64,000 nucleotides of DNA from Henriciella sp. (GCA_021776655.1 JAJFFK010000039.1:55059-119058), one strand, 5' to 3'; positions 9,448-19,539 are shown, numbered from the stretch's first letter. Notes: generated by a model not told the origin, from the sequence alone. Numbers and translations are program-made.

Positions 9448-10790
9448 CTTTTGGTAACATCAAGAAAATAGCCATTTTGCTGGTCTGTTTCAGCGCGCTG
9501 ACATCATGTTCGGTGCTGGATTTCGGTCGCAAGTCCCGAGAAGAAGCCAGTGCCGAAGAAAGAGTCGGTCGGATAACAATGGTGCTTGGTGACGAGGAAT
9601 TGGCACCTGATCCAACCCTGGCTGGCGTGTCGATTGTCCTGCCGGAAGCGCTAGTTATCGAAAACTGGCAGCAGGCTGGCAGCAAGGCCAGCAAAGCGAT
9701 TGGGCATATTGCAGCGGGCGCTGAGTTTGAGATTGCATGGCGCGCGAATGCGGGGCGGGGGTCAAGCAACAAATCAGCGCTGACGACGCCGCCTGTCGCG
9801 TCTGCCGATACCATTTATGTGATTGATTCACGCCAGATTGTCAGCGCATTTGCGGTCTCAAATGGATCAAAGCTGTGGTCGGTAAAACTCAATTCTGATA
9901 ATCGGCGTGATGGTACGGGTATTGGCTCAGGCATCGGACTTGAAGATAACAAACTGATCGTTGCCAGTGGGTTTGGTTTTGTTGCGGCGCTAGACGCAAG
10001 TAATGGCGCTGAATTATGGCGTACCCAGACAGAAGCCCCGATGACGGGCTCACCGACGATCAAGGATGGCCGCATTTTTGTGTCATCCAACAATAATGAA
10101 GTCCTGGCGCTCAACCTCGATACGGGGGTCGTCATCTGGTCGGACCAGGCGATTGCAGAATCGGCACGTGTGCTAGGCTCAACCAGTGCCGCCGCTGTTG
10201 AGGATATTGTGGTTGCGCCTTATTCGTCCGGCGAAATTATCGCCTATCTTGCGGCCAATGGCCGCCGCCTGTGGACCGAAGCATTGGCCAGCCCCGGCCA
10301 GTTCACGCCAATCTCTGCGATCAATGACATTGGCGCGCGTCCGGTTCTCGGCGGCGGCCTGGTCTTTGCGGCCAGTCAATCGGGTGTGCTGGCAGCGATT
10401 GATGGCCGGACCGGCACCCGCATTTGGCAACAGCCCATCGGATCGACCCAGGCCCCGGCTCTGGTTGGCGACTACCTGTTCGTAATGGGCGTTGAGGCGC
10501 AGATCGCATGTATCAGTGCACAGACAGGCCAGCTCGTATGGGTTCAGGACTTGCCAAAATACCGCAAGGTCAAGAAGAAGAAGGGCCGGATTACCTATTC
10601 TGGGCCGCTGATTGCTTCGGGCAGAGTTGTTGCGGCATCGTCAACTGGCGACCTGATTGCCTTCGACCCGCAGACCGGACTTGAAACTGACAGGTTGAAA
10701 CTTGGCGGCGCAGTGTATATCGAGCCGATTGCAATTCAGGACAAACTGATTGTCCTGACCGATGAAGGCCGCTTGATCGCTATCCGCTAA
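9444..10790 (+). CDS. bamB: outer membrane protein assembly factor BamB (PQQ-like beta-propeller lipoprotein)
   Basis: Lipobox ALTSC, repeated W-x(propeller) motifs (GAELWRTQ, GTRIWQQPIG); upstream of der. Confidence 0.9.
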   Translation: MTFGNIKKIAILLVCFSALTSCSVLDFGRKSREEASAEERVGRITMVLGDEELAPDPTLAGVSIVLPEALVIENWQQAGSKASKAIGHIAAGAEFEIAWRANAGRGSSNKSALTTPPVASADTIYVIDSRQIVSAFAVSNGSKLWSVKLNSDNRRDGTGIGSGIGLEDNKLIVASGFGFVAALDASNGAELWRTQTEAPMTGSPTIKDGRIFVSSNNNEVLALNLDTGVVIWSDQAIAESARVLGSTSAAAVEDIVVAPYSSGEIIAYLAANGRRLWTEALASPGQFTPISAINDIGARPVLGGGLVFAASQSGVLAAIDGRTGTRIWQQPIGSTQAPALVGDYLFVMGVEAQIACISAQTGQLVWVQDLPKYRKVKKKKGRITYSGPLIASGRVVAASSTGDLIAFDPQTGLETDRLKLGGAVYIEPIAIQDKLIVLTDEGRLIAIR

Positions 10791-10830
10791 ACCGCATCAG
10801 GCGCACAAGATATCAGACTGGACTGCGCTT

Positions 10831-12354
10831 ATGCCGCTCAAGATTGCTATTGTCGGACGCCCGAATGTCGGGAAGTCGACCCTGTTTAACCGCTTGGCCG
10901 GCAAGCAGCTCGCGCTGGTTGATGATCAACCGGGTGTCACGCGTGACCGCAAGGAAGCATCGGGACGACTGGCGGACCTGCCGCTAATTCTGATTGATAC
11001 AGCCGGGTTTGAGGACGTGCATGACGGATCACTGGAATCGCGCATGCGCCAGCAAACCGAGATTGCCATTCGTGAGGCGGAGTTGGCACTCTTCCTGATT
11101 GATGCGCGGGTTGGCGTGACGGCTATGGACGAGCGGTTTGCGCAATTGCTGCGCCGCGCCGACATGCCGATTGTGCTGGCCGCCAACAAAGCCGAAGGCG
11201 GCGCCGGTGATCAAGGTATGCTGGAGGCCTGGAACCTGGGCATGGGCGAGGCGGTTGGCCTGTCCGGCGCGCATGGCGAAGGGATGGCCGATCTTTATAC
11301 CGCAATCCGTGAAGCGCTTGGGGAAGAGGCATATGAAGAGGCGCTGAAGGAAGAAGAACGCGAGGCCAGCGATAGTTTCAATCACGGCATTCTGGACCGA
11401 CTCGATGGGCTGGATATGGACGATTCCCGCTTGACGGAAGAGCAGCTTGAAAAAGCACTGGCGGCGGCGGGTATTGATGACGCACAGGAAACGGAGGACA
11501 TCAAAGAGGCCAAAGCGGCCGCGAAGGTCAAGCCGATCCGATTGGCAATTGTTGGGCGGCCAAATGCTGGTAAATCGACACTGATCAATCAAATCCTCGG
11601 TGAGGATCGGATGTTGGTCGGACCGGAAGCCGGGATCACGCGCGATAGTGTGACGCTGTCCTGGGAATGGGAAGGCCGCGAGGTTCGACTGGTTGATACT
11701 GCTGGTCTGCGCCGTAAATCAAAGGTCCAGGATCGGCTTGAGAAGATGTCGACTGGCGAGACGGTTCGGTCGCTGAAATATGCCGATGTGATCGCTTTGG
11801 TCATGGACCCTGAAGATGCCTTTGAGAAACAGGATCTCCAGATCGCAGACCTCGCCATTCGTGAGGGGCGAGCGGTCGTGTTCGTTGTGTCGAAATGGGA
11901 TAAGGTGACCAATCACGGCATGGCGATGAAAGAGTTGGAACGACGCGCGAAAATATATCTGCCGCAATGCAAAGGTGCGCCTCTGGTGACGCTGTCGGGT
12001 CTGACCGGCAAGCGGGTTGAGCGCCTGATGCCAGCTGTTGCAAAAACGTATGACGACTGGTGCGCGCGGATCAAAACCGGTGATCTCAATCGCTGGCTGA
12101 AATATATCACTGAGCGTAACCCCCCGCCGAGCGTCAATGGCAAACGGATCAAGCCGCGTTACATGGCGCAAATCAAAGCGCGCCCGCCGACGGTTGTTCT
12201 GATGGCTTCACGCGGCGAGCAGATGCCGGAACAGTATCGGCGCTACCTCGTTAACGGCCTGCGCGAAGCGTTTGATCTGCCTGGTGTCCCAATCCGCCTG
12301 ATCGTCAAACAGGGTGCGAACCCGTATGCCGACAAGGCCCGGCGTAAGCCCTAA
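10831..12354 (+). CDS. der: ribosome biogenesis GTPase Der (EngA)
   Basis: Two GTPase domains (GRPNVGKST, GRPNAGKST) and C-terminal KH-like domain. Confidence 0.97.
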   Translation: MPLKIAIVGRPNVGKSTLFNRLAGKQLALVDDQPGVTRDRKEASGRLADLPLILIDTAGFEDVHDGSLESRMRQQTEIAIREAELALFLIDARVGVTAMDERFAQLLRRADMPIVLAANKAEGGAGDQGMLEAWNLGMGEAVGLSGAHGEGMADLYTAIREALGEEAYEEALKEEEREASDSFNHGILDRLDGLDMDDSRLTEEQLEKALAAAGIDDAQETEDIKEAKAAAKVKPIRLAIVGRPNAGKSTLINQILGEDRMLVGPEAGITRDSVTLSWEWEGREVRLVDTAGLRRKSKVQDRLEKMSTGETVRSLKYADVIALVMDPEDAFEKQDLQIADLAIREGRAVVFVVSKWDKVTNHGMAMKELERRAKIYLPQCKGAPLVTLSGLTGKRVERLMPAVAKTYDDWCARIKTGDLNRWLKYITERNPPPSVNGKRIKPRYMAQIKARPPTVVLMASRGEQMPEQYRRYLVNGLREAFDLPGVPIRLIVKQGANPYADKARRKP

Positions 12355-12357
12355 CGC

Positions 12358-13062
12358 TTAAAGCAGGTCTTTGACATTCACCCGCGCAGTGTTGCGCGTT
12401 TCATCCGCGCTCAGCATGGGGGCGATGTGGGCTGCGACATCTGCAGGCGTCGGCAGGGTCATCGGGTCTTCACCGGGAACCGCGTCAGCGCGCATATCGG
12501 TCCGCACGGCACCTGGATCAAACAGGTTGACCCGCAAGCTGGTTTTCTCATTCTCTTCAGCCCAGGCAATGATCAGCGCCTCAAGCCCCGCCTTGGAGGC
12601 TTGATATGGGCCCCAGAAGGCGCGTGGCCGAGGGACCACACCCGAAGTCATGAAAACCGCGCGCGGGGTGTCAGAGCGCCGCAAGAGCGGGTCCATGACT
12701 CGGATCAATCGCCAATTGGCCGACAGGTTCACATCGATGGTCTCGTTAAACTGGCGCTCACCTCCCGCTTGCAGCGGGCCAATCATGCCGAGCACACCGG
12801 CATTGCCAAGCAAGCCATCAAGGCGGCCAAACTTCTTGGCAATTGCTTGCCCGAGAGGTTCGAACGCTGCGGCATCTTTCAGGTCAAACGGGATCAGGGT
12901 CATTGAGCCACCAGCCGCGCGAATCTCGTCGTCGAGACTTTCTAAAGCTTTCTTTGAGCGCGCCAAAGCCACCACGTGATGGCCTGCCTTGGCGAGGGCA
13001 AGACATGCGGCGCGGCCAATGCCTTGCGATGAACCGGTTACAAGCGTGATCCGTTTATCCAT
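12358..13062 (-). CDS. SDR family NAD(P)-dependent oxidoreductase
   Basis: TGSSQGIGRA nucleotide-binding motif, YQASKAG. Confidence 0.9.
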   Translation of the reverse strand: MDKRITLVTGSSQGIGRAACLALAKAGHHVVALARSKKALESLDDEIRAAGGSMTLIPFDLKDAAAFEPLGQAIAKKFGRLDGLLGNAGVLGMIGPLQAGGERQFNETIDVNLSANWRLIRVMDPLLRRSDTPRAVFMTSGVVPRPRAFWGPYQASKAGLEALIIAWAEENEKTSLRVNLFDPGAVRTDMRADAVPGEDPMTLPTPADVAAHIAPMLSADETRNTARVNVKDLL

Positions 13063-13088
13063 ACCGGGGCCTTGTCGTGTCTTAGTGA

Positions 13089-14528
13089 TTAATCGAGCAG
13101 CGAAAGCTGGCGCTCTTTGCCGCTCTCATTCTGGTCATGGTCGATCAGGCGGGTTGGATAATTGCCGGTAAAGCAGTGATCAGCAAATTGCGGATGTTCG
13201 GCATCGCGCTCCATCCCAACCGCGCGATAAAGGCCCTCGACTGACAGGAATCCAAGGCTGTCAACCTTCATGAACTCGCGCATCTCTTCAAGTGAGTTAT
13301 TGGCCGCGAACAGTTCAGAGCGATCCGCCATGTCGATGCCATAAAAATCTTGATGGGTGATCGGTGGGCTGGCGGACCGGAAGTGGATTTCCTTGGCACC
13401 GGCGTCGCGAACCATCTGAACGATCTTGCGCGACGTGTTGCCGCGTACGATCGAATCGTCGACGAGCAGGACTTTTTTGCCCTCCAAAACAGCTCTGTTC
13501 GGCGAGTGCTTGCGCGAGACAGCGCGTTGACGCCCGCTTTGGGTTGGCTGAAGGAAGGTCCGCCCGACATAGTGACTGCGGATGATCCCAAGTTGAAATG
13601 GCACACCGGAATGTTCGGAAAAGCCGATTGCGGCAGGAACACCTGAATCTGGAACCGGAACCACAACGTCAATATCTGCCGGATGCTCGATGGCCAGTTG
13701 ATGGCCCATGCGGCGGCGCACCTCGTAAACAGATCGGCCCTGAACAACACTGTCAGGGCGCGCGAAATAGACATATTCAAACAGGCAAGGTCTGACGGGA
13801 CGGGACGGGAAGGGGTTGAAGCTGCGCATCCCGTTTTCAGTGATGATGACCACTTCGCCAGGTTGAACCTCACGTATGGTTTCGGCCCCCATCAGGTCTA
13901 AGGCGCAAGTTTCTGACGCCAAAACATATGCTTTGCCAATCTTGCCGAGGATCAGAGGGCGCAAACCAGATGGGTCGCGTGCGCCGATCAATTTTTTGTT
14001 GGTCAGGCCGACAAAGGCAAACCCGCCTTCAATTTGGCGAATCGCATCGAGGAAGCGGTCCGAGACAGTTTCCTGATCACTGCGTGCCAGCAGGTGGAGG
14101 ATAACTTCCGTATCCATCGTCGATTGAAAAATCGAGCCTTTGCGCACCAGCTTTTTGCGCAGAGCCCGCGCATTGGTGAGATTGCCATTGTGGGCGATGG
14201 CAAACCCGCCAGTTTCCAGGTCCGCGTAGATCGGTTGAATATTACGCAGCGCGGGTATGCCCTGGGTTGAATAACGGTTGTGCCCGATACCTGCTGAGCC
14301 AGGCAGGCGCTCGGCCAGGTCGCCGCCGAAATGCTCTCCGACCAGGCCCATATGTCGTTCGGTGTGAAATTTCACACTGTCATAGGTTGTGATTCCGCAC
14401 GCCTCTTGCCCACGATGCTGCAGCGCATGCAGCCCAAGAGCGACAAGAAGAGAGGCTTCAGGATGGTCGAAAACACCAATAATACCGCACTCTTCGCGGG
14501 GTTTGTCGTCATCATGGTCAAACATCAT
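13089..14528 (-). CDS. purF: amidophosphoribosyltransferase
   Basis: N-terminal glutaminase (ECGIIGVFDHPEA), VLLVDDSIVRGNTSRKIVQM PRPP motif. Confidence 0.97.
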   Translation of the reverse strand: MMFDHDDDKPREECGIIGVFDHPEASLLVALGLHALQHRGQEACGITTYDSVKFHTERHMGLVGEHFGGDLAERLPGSAGIGHNRYSTQGIPALRNIQPIYADLETGGFAIAHNGNLTNARALRKKLVRKGSIFQSTMDTEVILHLLARSDQETVSDRFLDAIRQIEGGFAFVGLTNKKLIGARDPSGLRPLILGKIGKAYVLASETCALDLMGAETIREVQPGEVVIITENGMRSFNPFPSRPVRPCLFEYVYFARPDSVVQGRSVYEVRRRMGHQLAIEHPADIDVVVPVPDSGVPAAIGFSEHSGVPFQLGIIRSHYVGRTFLQPTQSGRQRAVSRKHSPNRAVLEGKKVLLVDDSIVRGNTSRKIVQMVRDAGAKEIHFRSASPPITHQDFYGIDMADRSELFAANNSLEEMREFMKVDSLGFLSVEGLYRAVGMERDAEHPQFADHCFTGNYPTRLIDHDQNESGKERQLSLLD

Positions 14529-14564
14529 TCGACGAACCTTCTTGGTCTGTATGTTGGCGAAGTA

Positions 14565-15110
14565 TTATTCCGGCGGGGTTACGTCAAGAGGGGTATGTTC
14601 GGCTGTGCGCTGGGCAAGCTCAGGTGCGCGCTCATTTAGATAGTCAGCGCCTGCCAGAATGATCGGATAGGTCCGGGCCTGGTTGATAAATTCCGGCACC
14701 TGATCATCATCCATGGCGATATTCAGCAGATATACAAAGAAAACCAAAACCACACCGCCGCGCGCAAAACCAAATGTGCCGCCGGCCACTCTGTCCAATA
14801 GGCTGATACCATCCGGCCCCTGAATACTGCGCGACAGGCTCGCCCCGAACCAGGCCACGACGATGTAGATGAGCAAGAAGGTGGCAACGAACAAGATTGC
14901 CGTCGCGGTCCAGGCCGGTGTACTGGCAGGCAAGTATCCACGCAGCGGCTCAGCCAAATACTGATCGGCAAAGAACGCCGCTGCGATCGCTGCGATAAAG
15001 GCCCCGAGGGTCGCCAATTCACGCATGAAGCCGCGTGCCAGTGCCATTAATGTCGAAACGATCACGATCACAATCGCCACGGCATCAAAGGCTGTAAGGG
15101 CTTCCATCAT
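14565..15110 (-). CDS. cvpA: CvpA family protein
   Basis: Four-TM protein with CvpA pattern (LTAFDAVAIVIVIVSTLMALARGFMREL); adjacent to purF. Confidence 0.88.
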   Translation of the reverse strand: MMEALTAFDAVAIVIVIVSTLMALARGFMRELATLGAFIAAIAAAFFADQYLAEPLRGYLPASTPAWTATAILFVATFLLIYIVVAWFGASLSRSIQGPDGISLLDRVAGGTFGFARGGVVLVFFVYLLNIAMDDDQVPEFINQARTYPIILAGADYLNERAPELAQRTAEHTPLDVTPPE

Positions 15111-16483
15111 TGGGCAGCTTCCGGTGCAATCAACTCTACCAGATCAGATAGGCGCTTGAGAGGGGTGATCGTCAAGCCTTTGATGGCGGTTGAACTGCCA
15201 TCGGGGACAAAAGCTTGCTCAAATCCGAGCCGTGCCGCCTCTTTCAGTCTTTGTTCTGTGCGGGCGACAGGGCGAATGGCACCTGACAGAGCAACTTCAC
15301 CGAAAAATATTGCTTTGCTTGGTCCAGAACTTCCTGCGGCCGAGGTCAACAAGGCGGCGGCGGCGGCAAGATCGCCTGCCGGTTCGCTGATTCGATAACC
15401 ACCGGCAACCGACAAATAAACATCGCGGCCTCCGAGCGCGACATTGCAGCGTGTCTCAAGCACGGCAAGCAGCATGGCGAGGCGGTTGCTGTCCCAGCCG
15501 ACGATTGAGCGGCGCGGGGTGCCGTATGCGCTCGGCGCGACCAAGGCCTGAACCTCTGCTAGAACCGGGCGCGAGCCTTCCATCGCAGCGAAGACGGCCG
15601 CGCCGCCAGTGTCGCTGTTTTCGCTGGACAGGAACAGGGCTGACGGCTCCTTTGCCGGGGCGAGACCATACTGGCTCATCTCGAAAATACCGATCTCATC
15701 GGTCGGGCCGAAACGGTTCTTGACGGCGCGCAAGATGCGGAACTGGTGGCCACGCTCGCCTTCGAAATAGAACACGGTATCGACCATATGTTCGACCACA
15801 CGTGGGCCAGCGATCTGGCCATCCTTGGTGACGTGCCCAACCAGAATGAGCGCCGCGCCAGACGTTTTGGCCCAGCGGGTCAGTTCCTGACAACAGGCCC
15901 GCACCTGACTGACCGAACCGGGCGCGGCTTCGAGATTATCTGACCACATCGTCTGGATCGAATCGATGACGACGAAATCAGGCTTGGCCTTCTTGAGCGC
16001 TGTCAGCACTTTGCGAAGATCGGTCTCGGTCGCGAGTTGAACCGGGCTGTCTGCGACTTTCAGACGCCGCGCGCGTTCCTGAATTTGGGCCGTGGCTTCC
16101 TCACCAGAAACATAAACGCATTTCAAACCATTGCGCGCGAGCCGGGCAGCAACTTGCAGGAGGAGTGTGGATTTGCCGATGCCGGGGTCGCCGCCGATCA
16201 GGGTTGCAGAGGCTGGCACGAGGCCGCCGCCAAACGCCCGGTCAAGCTCGTCAACGCCCATGACGATGCGCGGCGGTGCCTCTTGCTGGCCATTCAGGGC
16301 AGTGAACTCAACCTTGCCGGATTTACTCTTGCCACCCTTTGGAGCTTTCAGCCCGCCGGGTACGCTGGTTGAAGCTTCTTCGGCCAGCGTGTTCCACTCG
16401 CCGCAGGCATCGCAGCGCCCGGACCATTTCGAGTGGACCGCACCGCAGGCCTGACAGGGGAATGTAGCGGAGGTTTTTGCCAT
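15107..16483 (-). CDS. radA: DNA repair protein RadA
   Basis: CxxC zinc motif, GGDPGIGKST Walker A, KNRFG motif (VKNRFGPTDEIGIFEM). Confidence 0.97.
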   Translation of the reverse strand: MAKTSATFPCQACGAVHSKWSGRCDACGEWNTLAEEASTSVPGGLKAPKGGKSKSGKVEFTALNGQQEAPPRIVMGVDELDRAFGGGLVPASATLIGGDPGIGKSTLLLQVAARLARNGLKCVYVSGEEATAQIQERARRLKVADSPVQLATETDLRKVLTALKKAKPDFVVIDSIQTMWSDNLEAAPGSVSQVRACCQELTRWAKTSGAALILVGHVTKDGQIAGPRVVEHMVDTVFYFEGERGHQFRILRAVKNRFGPTDEIGIFEMSQYGLAPAKEPSALFLSSENSDTGGAAVFAAMEGSRPVLAEVQALVAPSAYGTPRRSIVGWDSNRLAMLLAVLETRCNVALGGRDVYLSVAGGYRISEPAGDLAAAAALLTSAAGSSGPSKAIFFGEVALSGAIRPVARTEQRLKEAARLGFEQAFVPDGSSTAIKGLTITPLKRLSDLVELIAPEAAQ

Positions 16484-16626
16484 GGCGATAGCCTATGCTG
16501 CGCCGTCCTGGGGCGAAAGGCGTGTTGTGTTGTTTCTGCGCGTGGTTTGCGTTGCCCCCCGCAAATACAGCAACGCCCTGGGGACAGTGTCCGCAAGGCG
16601 TTGTGGCTGAGGTGTATATTTTCGCC

Positions 16627-16761
16627 TCATACCATTGGCGAAATGCTCTGGATCATGGCTGCGACGACAATGAAAGCCGTGAAGCAAAGTGCGAATGGTT
16701 CCAGCGCTCTCATGATAGAAGTAGATGATTTGCTGGCGGTTACCTGTGTGAGATTTGACAT
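16627..16761 (-). CDS. 44-aa predicted single-TM microprotein
   Basis: MSNLTQVTASKSSTSIMRALEPFALCFTAFIVVAAMIQSISPMV; AAGGAGG RBS (16770-16776 complement) 8 nt upstream; hydrophobic C-terminal helix. Confidence 0.6.
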   Translation of the reverse strand: MSNLTQVTASKSSTSIMRALEPFALCFTAFIVVAAMIQSISPMV

Positions 16762-17076
16762 GTTGTGTGCCTCCTTTTCCTGTGTGGCAGGATCATTTGC
16801 CACCATCCCGGCCAACAAATCTTGTCGCTTTCGAAAGCGCGGCTATTTTTCTGAAATCGACATGTGTTTTTCAAAATTGGTGAGAGTTATTCAGCCTTTG
16901 GATGCGGCCACACCTCAATACCCATTTAACTTGATGCATCCTCGGTAGCGTTTGGATGCACGTGTGAAGTATACTTTTCATCACAAGTAATTAATATTGA
17001 TAAACGATAAAAATGATCTTATGTGGATAACGCTCAGGGCAGAGAGAAAACAATAACCTCAACAAGGAGAACTATA

Positions 17077-17408
17077 ATGCCTACTCCCAGAAACTACCTG
17101 ATGGCCGCGATTGCGGCGACCATCATCACGGCACCAGCTTTCGTCGGTTCTGTGGATCAATCACAGAGCGTCTCCATAAAAATCTCTGGCTATGATCTAT
17201 CGACCCAGCTGGGGCAACAATCGTTTTGAACAAGATCGAGAAAGCTGCCGAGCGTGTCTGCGGTCTACGTCCGGCAACCAAAACTTTGCGGTTTAGTCAG
17301 CTCGCTGCGACGTACATCGCAACCTCAACTGAGACTGCTGTTGCCTCGATTGGCTCGCCAACGCTAGATCGCCTCTATGCGCTTAAGGGTGATCAAGAGG
17401 CCAACTAG
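17077..17408 (+). pseudogene. UrcA family protein interrupted by a one-base frameshift
   Basis: Signal peptide + KISGYDLSTQLGQQSF in frame 1, then LNKIEKAAERVCGL...AVASIGSPTLDRLYALK in frame 3; joined GQQSF/LNKIEKAAERVCG matches the UrcA core; AAGGAGA RBS upstream of ATG 17077. Confidence 0.72.
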
Positions 17409-17426
17409 TTTGGTCAACCCATAAAG

Positions 17427-17454
17427 AACGCCGCTCCTTTCGGGGCGGCGTTTT
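17427..17454 (+). terminator. Rho-independent terminator after UrcA-like gene
   Basis: AACGCCGCTCC-TTTC-GGGGCGGCGTTTT; stem with T-run. Confidence 0.8.
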
Positions 17455-17477
17455 GCAGTTTGGGAGGAGGCGTTTGG

Positions 17478-18302
17478 TTATTCAGCAGGAACCAGGATTG
17501 GCGCTTTAGCTTGTTTGCGAGCTTTGCTGGCGGCGATCTGCTGATCGAGGCAGTCAAGATAGTTTGGGTGCTCAGTGCCCATCCAGCGATCCCACCAGGT
17601 GAAGTAGAAGCCATAATTCCCAGTGCCGCGCTCGTGGTGCATGTCATGGTGGGTGACGGTGGTGAGCCATCCCAGAACGGGCAATCTGGCCCAGCGACGT
17701 GGGAACACTTCATAACCGCAATGGCCTAGCGCGTTTTTGAAAATCATAATGGTCAGCACAATATATAGCGCCAAATTGTGGGTTGGGATGAAGATCAGAG
17801 CAATCGGCACGAACATATATTCGATCACTGCTTCACCGGCCGCGAAATTGTAAGCTGTGAACGGGGTTGGGTTGTGCGAGCGGTGGTGCTGCATATGCGT
17901 GCGCTTGTAGAGTTTGGCGTGGTGCATGGCGCGGTGGGTCCAGTAGAAATACGCATCATGCAGCACGATCCATAATGGGATCGAAATCCAGAACCAGACC
18001 ATACCGTACTGACCGAAATCATTATATTTCTGGAAAATGCCAAGATTGGCCGCTTCGAAGATCAGGATATCCATCGCGACAAACACGCAAATCGTCCTGA
18101 ACGAGGCTTTCAGCTCCATCTTGATCTGTTTCGTGCGCGGGGTGGGCTTGCGGATCTTGCGGTCTTCAATGAACTGGCTGAGTACGACCCAGAGAACAAA
18201 GAATGTGGTTAGCGTACCGAGGGCGTAGCGAATGCCCTCATATTGAATACCATTGAGGACGCGGGGTCCGAGCTCATTAGTGATAAATGATATGGCTTCC
18301 AT
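17478..18302 (-). CDS. sterol desaturase / fatty acid hydroxylase family protein
   Basis: Histidine clusters HDAYFYWTHRAMHH, HMQHHRSH, THHDMHHERGTGNYG; multi-TM. Confidence 0.93.
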   Translation of the reverse strand: MEAISFITNELGPRVLNGIQYEGIRYALGTLTTFFVLWVVLSQFIEDRKIRKPTPRTKQIKMELKASFRTICVFVAMDILIFEAANLGIFQKYNDFGQYGMVWFWISIPLWIVLHDAYFYWTHRAMHHAKLYKRTHMQHHRSHNPTPFTAYNFAAGEAVIEYMFVPIALIFIPTHNLALYIVLTIMIFKNALGHCGYEVFPRRWARLPVLGWLTTVTHHDMHHERGTGNYGFYFTWWDRWMGTEHPNYLDCLDQQIAASKARKQAKAPILVPAE

Positions 18303-18377
18303 TTGGGTCTCCTTTTCCCGTTAGAGACAAGAAAGCAGACCGCGCGGAAAACCTCTCCGCATTAGCGTAAAACATAG

Positions 18378-18395
18378 CTCAATTTCGAAATTGAG
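18378..18395. promoter_or_regulatory. perfect 18-bp palindrome between AraC-type regulator and desaturase gene
   Basis: CTCAATTTCGAAATTGAG, identical to its reverse complement; 76 bp upstream of the desaturase start. Confidence 0.5.
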
Positions 18396-18404
18396 GATGT
18401 TTTT

Positions 18405-19463
18405 CTAAGATTGAGCAGGGGCGGCGAGGGCGGCGCGGCGGAAATTTGTCGGCGTCGTCCCCTCGGTAGATTTGAACGCCCGGTTGAACGTCGCCAATGA
18501 CGCATAGCCTGCATCCATTGCGATTGTCAGGACGGGCAGGCGTGCATGTTCGGGGTCTGAAAGGACGTCTTTGGCATAGGCCAGACGATAATTGTTGAGG
18601 AAGGCCGCAAAATTCCTGTAGCCGAGGCCATTATTGATCAAGGCGCGCAATTGATGTTCCGGCACCGCAATTTTGTCTGACAATATGCTGATCGTCAGGC
18701 CGTGTTCGGTGTAGAGCTTGTCTTCTTCCATCGCACTAACCAGTCGTGAATGCGAAACGGCATCACGCGGGTCAATGCTTGGCTTGGCGGGCAGGTTTGG
18801 TTTGTCTGGAATGGCCTCAAACAGCAGAGCTTCAGGATGCAAGCGTACCAGCCAAATATGCGCCCAGAACACCAAGACCGCGATAATTGCCGCTAGAATC
18901 GTCATTGCAAGCTCATTTCTATCACCGAGTATATTTTCTGAAATAACCGAAAGCGTCGTGCCGCCACCGATCGCCAACGCGAACCAGAGGCGGGCTCTGC
19001 GCCGTGGCTCAACCAAATCATCCTTGCGATTGGCTAGCGCTTTCCAACAGAGATGCACAATGATGGCGAAGATGATTAGGTCAAAAAATGGATCAACCCG
19101 AAAGCGTGGTGGTGCAATCCAGCCTAAATCAGCGAACCGGTAAACCATATTGGATGCTGAGACGAAAATGAATCCGGACCATTCCAACCATCCGGGGCGG
19201 AAATCATCGTCAAATAAGGATAGGCAGAACCACCACCCCAGCGGGATAACGATGACATCAATCATCCGCGCCGCAGCATGCAGCGGGAATGGTAGCTGAA
19301 GGTCTTCTGGCGCGGAGGACAGCAATAAGGCCACGGCGCTGAAGCTAAATAATAGGGCTAACCGCACTCGCGCGGACGAGCGCCCATCGCGTAGGCCCAA
19401 TGTGATAAACACAACAAGCGCACCAACGGTGCTATAGCGGATGAGGACGTCGGCTAGGAACAT
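18405..19463 (-). CDS. AraC family transcriptional regulator with N-terminal multi-TM domain
   Basis: C-terminal AraC HTH (VLTIAMDAGYASLATFNRAFKSTEGTTPTNFRR) after several hydrophobic segments. Confidence 0.9.
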   Translation of the reverse strand: MFLADVLIRYSTVGALVVFITLGLRDGRSSARVRLALLFSFSAVALLLSSAPEDLQLPFPLHAAARMIDVIVIPLGWWFCLSLFDDDFRPGWLEWSGFIFVSASNMVYRFADLGWIAPPRFRVDPFFDLIIFAIIVHLCWKALANRKDDLVEPRRRARLWFALAIGGGTTLSVISENILGDRNELAMTILAAIIAVLVFWAHIWLVRLHPEALLFEAIPDKPNLPAKPSIDPRDAVSHSRLVSAMEEDKLYTEHGLTISILSDKIAVPEHQLRALINNGLGYRNFAAFLNNYRLAYAKDVLSDPEHARLPVLTIAMDAGYASLATFNRAFKSTEGTTPTNFRRAALAAPAQS

Positions 19464-19539
19464 GGCTGACTAGGCACCCTGATTGGCGCGATTGGTCAAG
19501 TGGGGTGTCCTCGGCTTGCCTTTTTCGAGATGACAAAAG

